From positions 124,001 to 188,000 of the forward strand of contig CADAPM010000001.1 in NCBI GenBank assembly GCA_902789795.1: a stretch of DNA of 64,000 nt. The letters run 5' to 3'. The notes below the pieces were generated by a model. That model did no database searches. It was not told the origin of the DNA and saw only the letters and a list, made by a program, of their open reading frames with translations. This DNA is from an uncultured Eubacteriales bacterium. Lineage in GTDB: Bacteria > Bacillota > Clostridia > Christensenellales > Aristaeellaceae. A program made the position numbers and the translations under genes. Shown piece after piece: positions 43,722 to 52,286 of this stretch (position 1 is the first letter of the stretch; each line of letters starts with the position of its first letter).

Positions 43722-43795
43722 TTGCCAAGGACCAAAAAGTGGGGTAAAATGGTTTTCGAACCCATAAAGTGGTGAAAATATGGCAGATTGTGTGG
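43722..43795 (+). promoter_or_regulatory. mraZ promoter with MraZ-box-like repeats
   Basis: TTGCCA (43722-43727), a 17-base spacer and TAAAAT (43745-43750). TGG-type elements start at 43740, 43750, 43770, 43781 and 43793, close to a 10-base period. MraZ proteins are known to bind TGGGN repeats separated by 5 bases near their own promoter, so this fits autoregulation. Confidence 0.68.
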
Positions 43796-43802
43796 TGAGA
43801 AC

Positions 43803-44369
43803 ATGTCAGATGAAGAGAAGCGCGCCTCAAAAACGGCGCAGACCGAAGCACAGCCCGCTTCCGGCGCTGACATGACCGCCCATCAAGACCCGAGGGAAAA
43901 GACCTGCCAGTTCTCAGGCGCTTTCGTGCACGGGGTCGACTCCAAGGGCCGCATGATCGTACCGGCCAATTTCCGCGAGGCCCTGGGGGACAAGTTTGTA
44001 GTAGCTCCGACTCCGGATTTTCATAACATCGCCATTTATCCGATGACTGAATGGCTCAACCAGCAGGACAAGCTGGAAGAACTGGCGGAAATGGACGCCC
44101 GGGTACTGAGGCTGATCGAGCAGTTCAACAAGTACAGCTATACGGACTGCGAGACGGACCAGCAGGGCCGTTTGCTCCTGCCTCAGAAGATGCGGGCGAA
44201 GTACCTGGACAACTGCCGTGAGGTCGAGATCAGCGGCGCGAAGAAGTACATCCGCATCCTCAAGTCTGAGGCGGGCGCTGAGGAAGACGAGACCTTCCAG
44301 AGCGAGTTCCCGGATCCGCTGGCCTTCCTGGCAGAGGTGCAGCGCAGCGCGAGGGGCCATAACGACTGA
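43803..44369 (+). CDS. mraZ: Transcriptional regulator MraZ
   Basis: About 188 residues; ATG 43803 follows GGTGAG. It has two SpoVT/AbrB-like MraZ repeats: the first SKGRMIVPANFREAL with KFVVAPTPDFHNIAIYP, the second DQQGRLLLPQKMRAKYL. The usual length is about 143 residues; here a disordered N-terminal extension of some 35 residues and a short acidic tail are added. It heads the dcw cluster and probably represses or tunes it through the TGG repeats upstream. rsmH, its normal next gene, is absent. Confidence 0.93.
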   Translation: MSDEEKRASKTAQTEAQPASGADMTAHQDPREKTCQFSGAFVHGVDSKGRMIVPANFREALGDKFVVAPTPDFHNIAIYPMTEWLNQQDKLEELAEMDARVLRLIEQFNKYSYTDCETDQQGRLLLPQKMRAKYLDNCREVEISGAKKYIRILKSEAGAEEDETFQSEFPDPLAFLAEVQRSARGHND

Positions 44370-44429
44370 TCGATCAGCATTCGTGCTTTGTGAATTGTAA
44401 AAATATCCATAGGAAAGGGGGAGCTGTAT

Positions 44430-44906
44430 ATGTCTCTGGTGCGCGGGAATAACTATTCCATGGCGGGTATCGGCACCGCTGAAAGAGATAAATTTGAGGT
44501 CAACCGGAGCGTATTTATCCTTGACGCGACGGCCGGACGGGGTTATGATGCATATGATGATCGCGCCTATCCGGCGGAAGGCCAGGTGCGGCGGGAGAGC
44601 TTTGGCATCTCGGTCAAGCAGGCAGCGATCGCCTTTGCCGTGATGCTCGTGCTCCTTCTTTCGGTCATGCTGGTCAACTATGTCCATATCCGCAAGCTCG
44701 CCTATGACGTGGGAGTCATGGAGGAGCAGGTGCGGTCCTTATCCGAGCACAATGCGGATCTCGATAAAAAACTGATGGACGCGCGCGAAATGACGCGCAT
44801 CAGCCTGTACGCATCACAGATGGGTATGGTGCTGGTGGAAGAACAGGAAGTTCACCGTGTGACGGCGCCGGATCCCCGGCCGTTTGCGGTGAGAGGAGAA
44901 GTTTAG
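44430..44906 (+). CDS. FtsL/DivIC-like cell-division protein
   Basis: A 158-residue bitopic protein. A cytoplasmic N-terminal half of about 62 residues is followed by one membrane helix (AAIAFAVMLVLLLSVMLVNYV) and a short coiled coil (LAYDVGVMEEQVRSLSEHNADLDKKL). The position between mraZ and murE and the bitopic coiled-coil plan fit FtsL, which links FtsQ to the divisome. Sequence conservation in FtsL is too low for certainty. The cytoplasmic part is long for FtsL. AAAGGGGGAG precedes the ATG. Confidence 0.72.
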   Translation: MSLVRGNNYSMAGIGTAERDKFEVNRSVFILDATAGRGYDAYDDRAYPAEGQVRRESFGISVKQAAIAFAVMLVLLLSVMLVNYVHIRKLAYDVGVMEEQVRSLSEHNADLDKKLMDAREMTRISLYASQMGMVLVEEQEVHRVTAPDPRPFAVRGEV

Positions 44907-44908
44907 GA

Positions 44909-46375
44909 ATGAAGACACTCAAGGAGCTTGCGTTAAGCATAGGAGCCGACGCTCCGGCCTCTGCGGGGGACCTGCAGATCGCCGAGCTATGTATGGACAG
45001 CCGGAAGCAGGAAGATCACGGGCTGTTCTTTTGCATTTCCGGGGCTCATTTTGACGGCCATGCCTTCGCGCCTGCCGCAGTCAAAAACGGCGCCAGCGCG
45101 CTGGTGACGGAGCGGCCACTGCCGGAACTCGATGTACCGCAGCTGATCGTGGATAATACCCGTGTGGCCATGTCCCTGGCGGCGACGGCCTTCTATGACC
45201 ATCCCGACCGGCAGATGCGTTTGTTGGGCCTGACGGGTACCAAGGGCAAGACGACGACCAGCTATCTGATCCAGGGCGTGCTCGAGAATACAGGCGCTTC
45301 CTGCGGCGTCATCGGCACCATCGGCTCCTATATGGGTGGCAAGCTGCTCAAGAGCGGCCTCACCACCCCGGACCCCATCGATCTGCAGAAGACTCTGCGC
45401 ATGATGGCCGACGCCGGCGCGGAATATGTCTCCATGGAGGTCTCGGCCCACGCCATCGCCATGCACCGCCTCGAAGGCATGCAGTTTGAAACGGGCTGCT
45501 ACACGAACCTGTCTCAGGACCATCTGGATTATTTCGGGACCATGGAACGGTATTTCGACTGCAAGCGCAGCTTCTTCCATTCCCACTTCATCCGCAACGC
45601 GGCCCTGAACGCGGACGATGAGCGCGCCGCCCAGATCCGCAAGACCATGGATGTGCCCTGCCTGACCTATGGCATCTGCACGCCGGCTGACGTCATGGCC
45701 ACGGATATCGAGATCACCGAGGAAGGCGTCAGCTTCATGCTGAACGTCCTGAATACGGATAAGTACCCGGTGCATCTGCAACTGACCGGTATGTTCAACG
45801 TGTACAACGCGCTGGCGGCTGCCTCCGTCTGCCTGAACCAGGGCCTCGACCCCAAGAACATCGCTGCGGCCCTGGGCTCTGTCAAGTCCGTGCCCGGCCG
45901 CGCCGAGGTGCTGGATACCCATACGCCCTATAAGGTGATCCTGGACTACTCCCACTCTCCGGACGCGCTGGAAAACATCCTGAAGACCGTGCGTGAGTTC
46001 ACCCGCGGCCGCGTGATCTCCCTGTTCGGCTGCGGCGGAGACCGGGATCACGGCAAGCGGCCCATCATGGGCGAGATCGGCGGCCAGCTGTCCGATTACT
46101 GCGTGCTGACCAGCGATAACCCCCGGACGGAGGATCCCTACCAGATCTTGGCCTCGGTGGAAAAGGGCATCAAGCGCACCCAGACCCCCTACAGCGTCAT
46201 CGAGAACCGCCGGGAGGCCATCCGCTATGCCCTCAACATGGCCCGGGAGGGAGACGTCATCGTGCTGGCGGGCAAGGGCCACGAGACCTACCAGGAGATC
46301 AACGGCGTCAAGCGCCCCTTTGATGAAAAGGTGGTCGTGGACGAGCTGCTGAAAGAAATGCGAAAGGACCAGTAA
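44909..46375 (+). CDS. murE: UDP-MurNAc-tripeptide synthetase, meso-DAP type
   Basis: A 488-residue Mur ligase. The ATP loop is LTGTKGKTTTSY near residue 110, with LSQDHLDYFGTM, the carbamylated-lysine region DCKRSFF and the C-terminal LDYSHSPDALENIL. The substrate motif is SDNPRTEDP: DNPR marks enzymes that add meso-diaminopimelate rather than lysine. It thus predicts DAP-type peptidoglycan. It follows the ftsL-like gene by 2 bases; ftsI/pbp is missing from between them. Confidence 0.97.
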   Translation: MKTLKELALSIGADAPASAGDLQIAELCMDSRKQEDHGLFFCISGAHFDGHAFAPAAVKNGASALVTERPLPELDVPQLIVDNTRVAMSLAATAFYDHPDRQMRLLGLTGTKGKTTTSYLIQGVLENTGASCGVIGTIGSYMGGKLLKSGLTTPDPIDLQKTLRMMADAGAEYVSMEVSAHAIAMHRLEGMQFETGCYTNLSQDHLDYFGTMERYFDCKRSFFHSHFIRNAALNADDERAAQIRKTMDVPCLTYGICTPADVMATDIEITEEGVSFMLNVLNTDKYPVHLQLTGMFNVYNALAAASVCLNQGLDPKNIAAALGSVKSVPGRAEVLDTHTPYKVILDYSHSPDALENILKTVREFTRGRVISLFGCGGDRDHGKRPIMGEIGGQLSDYCVLTSDNPRTEDPYQILASVEKGIKRTQTPYSVIENRREAIRYALNMAREGDVIVLAGKGHETYQEINGVKRPFDEKVVVDELLKEMRKDQ

Positions 46376-46380
46376 CTGTC

Positions 46381-47406
46381 GTGTTGATGATCATTTTGGT
46401 GTCATTCTTGATTTCCCTGGCCGGAGTCCTCGCGCTCATGCCGAGGCTCCTGCCCAAGCTCAGGGCCATGAAGTTCGGGCAGACGATCTACGATCTCGGC
46501 CCCAAGCACCAGCAGAAGCAGGGCACGCCGAACATGGGCGGCATCCTGATCGGCGGGTGCTCGGTGGTGGCGATGATCGTCGGCGCCGTCTGGCTTTCCG
46601 TGAGGGACGGGCTGCCGTTCTTCTCCCTTGACAATCCCCTCTGGGGGCTTCTTTTCATTTCAGTGTTCAGCATGTGCATCGGTTTTGCCGATGACTATAT
46701 CAAAGACGTCAAGAAGCGTCACGACGGTCTGTCACCCAAGCAGAAGCTGATCATGCAGCTGGTCGTAGGGGTGATTTTTTCACTTTATTGCAGGCATCTG
46801 GTGGGCACGGAGATCCTTTTGCCCTTTACGGACAAGACCTGGAACCTGGGCTTCTTTTATGTGCCGGTCATGACCCTGGCGGTCATGTTCATGACCAACA
46901 GCGCCAACCTGCAGGACGGCCTGGATGGGCTTTTGTCCACGGTGACTGCGGTGGGCATGACGGCCTTCGGCGTCTTCTGCTACTTCCTGAACGCCAAAGC
47001 CGGCCTGCCCATGGGCGTGCGCCCGGTGGTGCTGATCGGCTGCCTGTCCCTCTGCGGCGGCGTGCTGGGCTTCCTGAAATACAATCACTATCCCGCCAAG
47101 ATCTTCATGGGGGATACGGGCAGCATGTTCATCGGCGGCATGATGGTGGGCGTGGGCATGCTCACGCGCTGCGCCTTCCCGATGATCCTCTTCTGCCTGA
47201 CCTCGGTCTGCTCCAGCCTGTCGGTCATGCTGCAGGTGGGGTATTTCAAGCTCACCCACGGAAAGCGACTGTTCAAAATGTCGCCGATCCATCACCACTT
47301 TGAGCTCTGCGGCATGAAAGAGCCGCAGATTGTGCGGATGTACGCGATCGTGACGGCCATCGCTTCCGCTTTGGCCGTGCTGATCATGCTCGGCTTTCTC
47401 AAGTAA
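46381..47406 (+). CDS. mraY: Phospho-MurNAc-pentapeptide-transferase
   Basis: A 341-residue membrane enzyme with ten helices that moves phospho-MurNAc-pentapeptide to undecaprenyl phosphate, giving lipid I. Signature segments are KQGTPNMGGILI, GFADDYIKD with the two catalytic aspartates, NSANLQDGLDGL and the C-terminal SPIHHHFELCGMKE. The start is uncertain: GTG 46381, TTG 46384 and ATG 46387 are consecutive or close, and no strong ribosome site is visible. It lies 5 bases after murE; murF is absent from here. Confidence 0.97.
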   Translation: MLMIILVSFLISLAGVLALMPRLLPKLRAMKFGQTIYDLGPKHQQKQGTPNMGGILIGGCSVVAMIVGAVWLSVRDGLPFFSLDNPLWGLLFISVFSMCIGFADDYIKDVKKRHDGLSPKQKLIMQLVVGVIFSLYCRHLVGTEILLPFTDKTWNLGFFYVPVMTLAVMFMTNSANLQDGLDGLLSTVTAVGMTAFGVFCYFLNAKAGLPMGVRPVVLIGCLSLCGGVLGFLKYNHYPAKIFMGDTGSMFIGGMMVGVGMLTRCAFPMILFCLTSVCSSLSVMLQVGYFKLTHGKRLFKMSPIHHHFELCGMKEPQIVRMYAIVTAIASALAVLIMLGFLK

Positions 47407-47418
47407 CGGAGGGACCCC

Positions 47419-48798
47419 ATGAACCAAGCTTTTGATTATCAGGGAAAACGGGTGCTCGTCATCGGCATGGCGCGCAGCGGCATCCAGGTCGCGCGCCTGC
47501 TGGCAGGACAGGGCGCCGTCCCGATCCTTAACGACCTGAAGCCCCGGGAGGCCTTTGGGGATGTCCTGGACGTCCTGAACGGGCTCAATGTGGAATGGCG
47601 GCTGGGGGAGGACCCCGTCCCGCTCCTGGACCAGGCGGACGCCCTGGTCATCAGCCCGGGCGTGCCCATCGACAGCCCCGCCGTGCTCGAAGCGCAGAAG
47701 CGCGGGATGTACGTGGCGGGGGAGATGGAAGTGGCTGCCCAGTTTGCCAAGGGCACGCTGATCGGCGTCACCGGCACCAACGGCAAGACCACTACTGTGA
47801 CCCTGCTTGACACCATGTTCAAGGAAGCAGGCAGGACCTCCTGGCTCTCCGGCAATATCGGCACGCCCTTCAGCCTGACAGCCATGTCCTCGCAGCCTGA
47901 GGATATCCTGGTGACGGAGGTCTCCTCCTTCCAGCTGGAAAGCATCGACACCTTCCATCCCCGGGCGGCGGCGGTGCTGAACGTGACGGAGGATCACCTG
48001 ATCCGCCACTATACCATGGAATGCTATATCGCCATGAAGCGCCGCATCTTTGAAAATCAGACTGCGGATGACCTGGCGGTCCTGAACGGCGACGATCCGA
48101 TCTGCGTCAGGATGGCGGAAGGCCTGAAGGCGCGGGTGGCTATGTTCTCCCGGAAAGGCGAAGTCGCAGAGGGCGCTTTCGTGCGCGATGGACAGCTCGT
48201 GGTGCGGCTGGGCGGACGGGAATGGACCTTGTGCCCGACCCGCGAGATCGGCATCCCCGGCCTGCATAACCTGGAAAACGCCATGGCCGCGGCCATCATC
48301 GCCCTGGACCTAGGCGCGCCGGAAGAGGCGGTGGCCCGGGCCCTGCGCACCTTCAAGGGCGTGGAGCACCGCATCGAGTTCGTGCGGGAGCTGAATGGCA
48401 TCCGCTATATCAACGATTCCAAGGGTACCAATCCGGACTCCACCGTCAAGGCGGTGGATACCATGGACCGGCCGACAGTGCTGATCCTGGGCGGCTATGA
48501 CAAGCACGTGTCCTTCGCGGCGCTGGCCCAGCATATCGCGGCCTCGCCGCAGATCCGTGCGCTCATCATCCTGGGTGCGACCAAGGACCAGCTGCGCAAA
48601 GAGCTGGGCCAGGCAGGCACGGTCATCCCCGCGGAAGCGGAAACCTTTGAGGAGGCGGTGGAGACCGCCCGCAAGCTTGCGCAGCCCGGCTGGAATGTGC
48701 TGTTGAGCCCGGCCTGCGCGTCCTTTGACATGTTCACCTGCTTCGAGGAGCGCGGCGAGCACTTCAAGGCCATCGTCAACGGCTGGACGGAAGAATAA
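47419..48798 (+). CDS. murD: UDP-MurNAc-L-Ala:D-Glu ligase
   Basis: A 459-residue Mur ligase that adds D-glutamate. The N-terminal Rossmann segment is VLVIGMARSGIQVARLL, the ATP loop is GVTGTNGKTTTVTLL, VTEVSSFQLESI follows, then NVTEDHL and YINDSKGTNPDSTVKAV, which is diagnostic of MurD. GGAGGG precedes the ATG. In classical clusters ftsW and murG come next; here ftsQ follows at once. Confidence 0.97.
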   Translation: MNQAFDYQGKRVLVIGMARSGIQVARLLAGQGAVPILNDLKPREAFGDVLDVLNGLNVEWRLGEDPVPLLDQADALVISPGVPIDSPAVLEAQKRGMYVAGEMEVAAQFAKGTLIGVTGTNGKTTTVTLLDTMFKEAGRTSWLSGNIGTPFSLTAMSSQPEDILVTEVSSFQLESIDTFHPRAAAVLNVTEDHLIRHYTMECYIAMKRRIFENQTADDLAVLNGDDPICVRMAEGLKARVAMFSRKGEVAEGAFVRDGQLVVRLGGREWTLCPTREIGIPGLHNLENAMAAAIIALDLGAPEEAVARALRTFKGVEHRIEFVRELNGIRYINDSKGTNPDSTVKAVDTMDRPTVLILGGYDKHVSFAALAQHIAASPQIRALIILGATKDQLRKELGQAGTVIPAEAETFEEAVETARKLAQPGWNVLLSPACASFDMFTCFEERGEHFKAIVNGWTEE

Positions 48799-48799
48799 C

Positions 48800-49651
48800 A
48801 TGGCCAGGGAGAAGCAAGATCAGTATTATCCCGGTTTCGACGACGCGGACGACTTCCTGCCGGACGAGGACGAGCTGCGCGGGGGACCGCGGGGCTCGGA
48901 CAGGGACAGCCGGGAATGGACGGGCGGGCACAAGCTCCGCACGCTGCCCAGGGTCCTGCTGGGCCTGCTGATCATCCTGGCGGCTGCGGTGATCCTGAAC
49001 TACACAGTGTTCAGGGTGTACCATGTGCGCGTGATGGGCAACCAGACCTATACCAGCGCGGCAGTGGCGGCTCAGGCGGGGCTGGACAAGAGCACCGGCT
49101 TCTTTACCGTGAATGTGGACAAGGTCCGGGAAAACCTGGAAAAGGACCCCTACCTGGCCTTTGTGGACCTGCGCAGGCAGTTCCCCAATACCCTGGTGCT
49201 GTTCATCAAGGAGCGCATGCCCTGCGCCAACGTTCAGGGCGGCGGCAATGTATACCTGGTGGACGAGGACGCCTATGTGCTCAAAACGCTGAATCCGGCC
49301 CGGGAGCGGAACTCCCTGCCGATGGTGATGGGCATGCAGGTCAGCGAGGCCAAGGCCGGCTCCCGCATCGTGTCCTACAAGCCGGGCAAGGTGGATGAAT
49401 ACCGCGAGCTTATGCAGGAGCTCCTGCTGCAGGGCGTGGTCAACGACTTTGACCAGATCAACCTGACGGACTCGGAGCATGTGTATTTACGGCATGTGGA
49501 CGGCTATGTGGCCGAACTGGGGACCCTGAAGGAGCTGATGGCGAAGATCGGCACCCTGCGCGCCGTGGTCAGCGCCCTGCAGGAAAGCGGGCTCCGCAAC
49601 GGATATATCGATGTCACGATCCCCGGCGAGGCCATCTACTCGCCGGAATGA
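48800..49651 (+). CDS. ftsQ: Cell-division protein FtsQ/DivIB
   Basis: About 283 residues; start ATG 48800, one base after the murD stop codon (a longer frame into murD is not used). An acidic cytoplasmic tail is followed by a membrane helix at about residues 53-73 (VLLGLLIILAAAVILNYTVF). The POTRA domain comes next (YHVRVMGNQTYTSAAVAAQAG) and the beta domain after that (VDLRRQFPNTLVLFIKERMP, VYLVDEDAYVL, INLTDSEHVYLR). It forms the FtsQLB-type complex with the protein at 44430. Confidence 0.9.
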   Translation: MAREKQDQYYPGFDDADDFLPDEDELRGGPRGSDRDSREWTGGHKLRTLPRVLLGLLIILAAAVILNYTVFRVYHVRVMGNQTYTSAAVAAQAGLDKSTGFFTVNVDKVRENLEKDPYLAFVDLRRQFPNTLVLFIKERMPCANVQGGGNVYLVDEDAYVLKTLNPARERNSLPMVMGMQVSEAKAGSRIVSYKPGKVDEYRELMQELLLQGVVNDFDQINLTDSEHVYLRHVDGYVAELGTLKELMAKIGTLRAVVSALQESGLRNGYIDVTIPGEAIYSPE

Positions 49652-49679
49652 CGCGCAAGAACGCGAAGAAAGGCAGTCA

Positions 49680-50357
49680 ATGATCTCCAAAGCGCTGGCA
49701 CTGATGATGGTGCTGTTTTCCCTGACCCAGGGCGCCATTTCGGATTATGAGGATCAGCTCTCGCTGGGCGGCAATCTGTTTCTGATCAACCGGCAGTATA
49801 TGATCACGGCGGACTATGTGCCGGAGGACCTGGTGATGCCCAACGTGCGGCGTCTCAACTCCTCCGCCATGATGCGGAAGGAAGCGGCGGAAGCCCTCGA
49901 AAAGCTGTTTGACGCCGCCAAGGAGGAAGAGGGCTATACCCTGGTGGCGGTCTCGGGCTACCGCAGCTATCAGACCCAGAAAAACATCTATAACCGCCGC
50001 GTGAAGAATGCGGGCCAGAAAAAGGCGGATCAGTTCGTGGCCCTGCCCGGCTCCAGCGAGCATCAGCTGGGCCTGGCCATGGACGTGGGCCGCCGCAGCA
50101 ATACCAAGCTGAAGGCTTCCTTCGGCAACACGCCCGAAGGGCATTGGCTGGCGGAAAACTGCTACCGCTTCGGCTTTATCCTGCGGTATAAGAAGGAGTG
50201 GGAGGAGATCACCGGCTACGGCTACGAGCCCTGGCACATCCGCTATGTGGGCGTGGAGCACGCTCTGCGCATCCAGGAGCTCAATATCCCCTTCGAGGAG
50301 TACGTTGCCCTGCTCAGGGCCGCCCAGACCAGCACTGAACAAGGAGACGGAGTATGA
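49680..50357 (+). CDS. D,D-carboxypeptidase, VanY/M15B type
   Basis: About 225 residues with an N-terminal signal or anchor helix (ALALMMVLFSLTQGAI). It is an M15B zinc peptidase that trims D-alanine from peptidoglycan stems. The motifs are AVSGYRSYQTQ, the first zinc pair in SSEHQLGLAMDVG (S-x-H-x6-D) and the third ligand in EPWHIRYVG. The ATG at 49680 follows AAAGG. A paralog follows with an ATGA overlap. Both are coupled to the dcw genes, so wall trimming and division are likely co-expressed. Confidence 0.93.
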   Translation: MISKALALMMVLFSLTQGAISDYEDQLSLGGNLFLINRQYMITADYVPEDLVMPNVRRLNSSAMMRKEAAEALEKLFDAAKEEEGYTLVAVSGYRSYQTQKNIYNRRVKNAGQKKADQFVALPGSSEHQLGLAMDVGRRSNTKLKASFGNTPEGHWLAENCYRFGFILRYKKEWEEITGYGYEPWHIRYVGVEHALRIQELNIPFEEYVALLRAAQTSTEQGDGV

Positions 50358-51163
50358 AGCGTCTATTAAGTCTGATACTGACTGCCTGGCTTCTGTCGGG
50401 CGTCTGCCTGGCGGAGAATTACGGCATGCCGGCGTGGGAATACCCGCTGGAGCCGGAGATCCTGGAAAACAAGGCGGGCTATATCACCCTGGTCAACCGC
50501 GACCACCTGCTGGGAAGCGATTATGAGCCCTACGATCTGGAGGTCATCAACGCCCGCGCGATCCCCGACATCAAAGGGGACATGCTGCGCAAGGCCGCCC
50601 TGCAGGCCGTGCGGGAGATGTTTGCCGCCGCGGAAGCGGACGGCTGCGTCCTGTACCTGAAGAGCGTGTACCGCGCTTACTCTACCCAGAAATACATGTA
50701 CAACCGGCGGCTGGAAAACGTCGGCCGGGACGACGGCGTCGTGGCCTATCCCGGCTCCAGCGACCATCAGACGGGCCTGGGCGCGGACATCCTGAACCTG
50801 GAGTGGACCAAGAAGAGCGGCATGACCCCTGCCTTTGGCAACACCGCCGAGGCCCAGTGGATGGAAGCCCACTGCGCGGAATACGGCTTCATCATCCGCT
50901 ATATGGAGGACAAGGAAGAGATCACGGGCATCATCTATGAGCCCTGGCATCTGCGCTATGTGGGGGTCGAGGCGGCCGCCTACATCATGGAGAACCACCT
51001 GTCCCTGGAGGAATTCGACGAGGAGTGGCATGCCTACATCGCCGACTGGGAGGCCCGGGGCGGAGACTTCAAGGAGCTCCTGCGCCTGAGGGCGATTCCC
51101 GATCCGGCGGAGGTGCTGTATCTGACCGAGGAGGGAGAAGAAGAAGTCTCCCTGTTCCACTGA
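50354..51163 (+). CDS. Second VanY/M15B-type carboxypeptidase
   Basis: A 269-residue paralog of the preceding gene, with a signal peptide ending near VCLAE (residue 20). Motifs are KSVYRAYSTQ, SSDHQTGLGADI and EPWHLRYVG. The first replaces the Ser-Gly of the usual SGYR motif with Ser-Val, and the zinc pair is kept. The C-terminal extension of about 45 residues is acidic and is not in the first copy. It overlaps the first copy by 4 bases and the next gene starts one base after its stop. Confidence 0.92.
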   Translation: MKRLLSLILTAWLLSGVCLAENYGMPAWEYPLEPEILENKAGYITLVNRDHLLGSDYEPYDLEVINARAIPDIKGDMLRKAALQAVREMFAAAEADGCVLYLKSVYRAYSTQKYMYNRRLENVGRDDGVVAYPGSSDHQTGLGADILNLEWTKKSGMTPAFGNTAEAQWMEAHCAEYGFIIRYMEDKEEITGIIYEPWHLRYVGVEAAAYIMENHLSLEEFDEEWHAYIADWEARGGDFKELLRLRAIPDPAEVLYLTEEGEEEVSLFH

Positions 51164-51164
51164 G

Positions 51165-52283
51165 ATGGCATCCCTCAGGGATAAACTGAAGTCCTACGGG
51201 ACGAAGCCGGAGAAGCCGAAGGCCCCGCCGGCACCCACCGAATGCTACAGGGCCTGGGATCGGACGCCCCGGAGCGGATACCATCTGCCGGACGTGCTCG
51301 ACGCCCGGCTGATCAACGACCTGAGCGGCATGACGATTGCGGAGGATCTGCCCCTCGATTCGCTCCTGTTCCTCGACACGGAGACCACGGGCCTGTCCGG
51401 CGGCGCGGGGACCATCGCCTTTTTGACCGGCCTGGGCTGGTTCGAGGGGGATGAGTTCGTGGTGGAGCAGGACCTGATGCGGGATTACCCCGAGGAAGGG
51501 GCCATGCTCGCCCGGGTGCTGGAGCTGTCGGAAAGGGCGAAGCTGCTGGTGACCTTCAACGGCAGGACCTTCGACCTGCCCCTGCTGGAGAGCCGGTTCA
51601 CCATGAACGGCCAGCGGGTGCCCCTGACAAGGAAGGAGCACCTGGACCTATTGCACCCGGCGCGGGCGGTGTTCAAGCTGCGGCTGAAGCGCTGCCGGCT
51701 TGCGAACCTGGAGGAGGCGGTGCTGGGCATCGTGCGCGAGGACGACCTGCCCGGCAGCGAGGTGCCGAAGGCCTGGTTCGACTATCTTAAGACCGGTAAT
51801 TTCAATTTGATTGACAAGATCCTGGAGCACAATGTGCAGGACATCCGCTCCATGCCCCTGATACTGGCCCGGCTGATGGAGATGTATGAGGCGCCGCTCC
51901 GGGAGCCGCACCAGGAGGATATCTATTCGATCGGCCGGACGCTGGAGCGCCGCGGCCAGGCCGAGCGGGCCCGGAAGTGCTACCGGGCCGCCGACAAGGG
52001 CACCATGTCCCGCCTGGCGCGCCTCAGTCTGGCGGAAAGCTACCGGAAGGATACGGACTATACCGCCTCCGCGGGGATCTATGAGCGCATGCTGAAGGAC
52101 GGCCAGGGCAGCGTCGAGGTGCTGATCAAGCTGGCGATCCTGTACGAGCATAGGCTGAAGCGGCCTGAGGAAGCGCTGAAACTCACCCGCCGCGCGATCC
52201 TGCTGTGCGAGGACGAGGAGCAATTGCAAGAGCTGGACCGGCGGTATCAGCGGCTGACGCGAAAAACAGAAAGGATGGAATGA
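51165..52283 (+). CDS. YprB-type RNase H-like exonuclease with TPR tail
   Basis: A 372-residue cytoplasmic protein. Residues about 65-230 are the YprB ribonuclease H-like domain with a DEDD set: Asp and Glu in FLDTETTGLSGG, Asp in NGRTFDLPLLESR and the last Asp in HNVQDIRSMPLIL. Residues about 255-370 carry TPR-like helices (RGQAERARKCYRAADKG, ILYEHRLKRPEEALKL). YprB is thought to be an exonuclease in Bacillus. A TPR gene follows 3 bases later. Substrate not known. Confidence 0.88.
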   Translation: MASLRDKLKSYGTKPEKPKAPPAPTECYRAWDRTPRSGYHLPDVLDARLINDLSGMTIAEDLPLDSLLFLDTETTGLSGGAGTIAFLTGLGWFEGDEFVVEQDLMRDYPEEGAMLARVLELSERAKLLVTFNGRTFDLPLLESRFTMNGQRVPLTRKEHLDLLHPARAVFKLRLKRCRLANLEEAVLGIVREDDLPGSEVPKAWFDYLKTGNFNLIDKILEHNVQDIRSMPLILARLMEMYEAPLREPHQEDIYSIGRTLERRGQAERARKCYRAADKGTMSRLARLSLAESYRKDTDYTASAGIYERMLKDGQGSVEVLIKLAILYEHRLKRPEEALKLTRRAILLCEDEEQLQELDRRYQRLTRKTERME

Positions 52284-52286
52284 CAT

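Larger units (their letters stand above)
43196..43802. other. 607-base intergenic region before mraZ
   Basis: This is the longest gene-free stretch. It holds a cre-like site (GGAAAACGCTTTCA at 43237-43250, 13 of 14 positions of TGWAARCGYTWNCW), nested complements CCCCAA (near 43210) and TTGGGG (near 43260), and a strong terminator hairpin at 43416-43451. Palindromes lie at 43547-43554 and 43572-43586, and a GGGGG/CCCCC hairpin at 43644-43670. The mraZ promoter and repeats end the region. No coding frame in it is convincing. A small RNA ending at the terminator is possible. Confidence 0.6.

Noticed and set aside
43543..43851. 102-codon minus-strand frame in the mraZ leader
   Set aside because: No ribosome site, overlaps the mraZ start and promoter, and composition is unlike nearby genes.
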